From an uncultured Campylobacteraceae bacterium (GTDB lineage Bacteria; Campylobacterota; Campylobacteria; Campylobacterales; Arcobacteraceae): DNA of 13,934 nucleotides. Of the stretch, positions 13,907-13,934 are shown one piece after another; position 1 is the stretch's first letter, and every line of letters begins with the position of its first letter. The notes beneath the pieces were generated by a model. That model was not told the DNA's origin. It saw nothing but the letters and a program-made list of their open reading frames with translations, and made no database searches. Where the stretch lies: the NCBI GenBank assembly GCA_913057765.1, contig CAJXPH010000049.1, forward strand, positions 1-13,934, written 5' to 3'. Both the position numbers and the translations under genes were made by a program.

Positions 13907-13934
13907 CTGTCTCTTATACACATCTCCGAGCCCA
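13907..13934 (-). other. Illumina Nextera i7-side adapter (not genomic)
   Basis: Positions 13907-13925 are CTGTCTCTTATACACATCT, the reverse complement of the 19-base transposon mosaic end. Positions 13926-13934 continue as CCGAGCCCA of the read-2 linker. Genomic sequence ends at 13906. Confidence 0.98.

Noticed and set aside
13685..13921. Full-length 78-residue cytochrome starting at 13921
   Set aside because: The GTG start and the first codons are Nextera adapter; the real gene continues beyond the contig.

Overview
The window is AT-rich chromosomal DNA. Gene content and protein style point to a Campylobacterota (epsilonproteobacterial) bacterium, most likely of the Arcobacter group. The main clues are a TorA-type S/N-oxide reductase paired with a small monoheme cytochrome c (an arrangement known from Campylobacter jejuni Cj0264c/Cj0265c), Campylobacterota-like SucCD, and A/T-ending codons with AGA for arginine. 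No sequence search was run, so the genus is an inference. The window is a whole assembled contig: both ends carry untrimmed Illumina Nextera adapter (1-50 and 13907-13934). Only about 51-13906 is genomic, and the genes at both edges are cut by library ends.

Layout. 51-122 is the C-terminal tail of an unknown + strand gene, closed by an AT-rich hairpin terminator. 243-1271 is an integral membrane protein with a soluble C-terminal domain, starting at TTG behind a good -10 box. 1511-4588 is a two-gene operon: a thiamine-diphosphate (ThDP) enzyme of the acetolactate-synthase-like family, then an aldehyde dehydrogenase. It has a large inverted repeat in its upstream region and ends in a strong terminator. 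4763-6801 is sucC-sucD (succinyl-CoA synthetase), overlapping by one base and ending in a hairpin shared with the convergent gene at 6829-7254, which encodes a small exported DsrE-like protein. From the next intergenic region, which contains stacked palindromes, a PhyH-type dioxygenase gene and tex run rightward with an 8-base overlap. 10332-11229 holds two tandem paralogous four-helix membrane proteins behind a promoter with an FNR/CRP-type box centred at -41.5 from the predicted start. A perfect hairpin at 11232-11260 separates them from a leftward operon: the N-terminally cut monoheme cytochrome c (13685-13906) followed by the Tat-exported molybdenum S/N-oxide reductase (11266-13683).

How the genes work together. 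Two regions bear on energy metabolism. The ThDP enzyme plus aldehyde dehydrogenase next to sucCD suggests, but does not prove, a 2-oxoglutarate to succinic semialdehyde to succinate route parallel to the succinyl-CoA route, as described in cyanobacteria. The reductase and cytochrome form a periplasmic anaerobic respiratory module for TMAO/DMSO. The neighbouring membrane pair may be controlled by a Crp/Fnr-type, possibly oxygen-responsive, regulator.

I found no tRNA, rRNA, CRISPR array, insertion sequence or phage gene. The most interesting leads are the ThDP-enzyme/dehydrogenase/SucCD neighbourhood, the FNR-like promoter with its unassigned membrane pair, and the dyads at 1412-1463 and 7320-7355.
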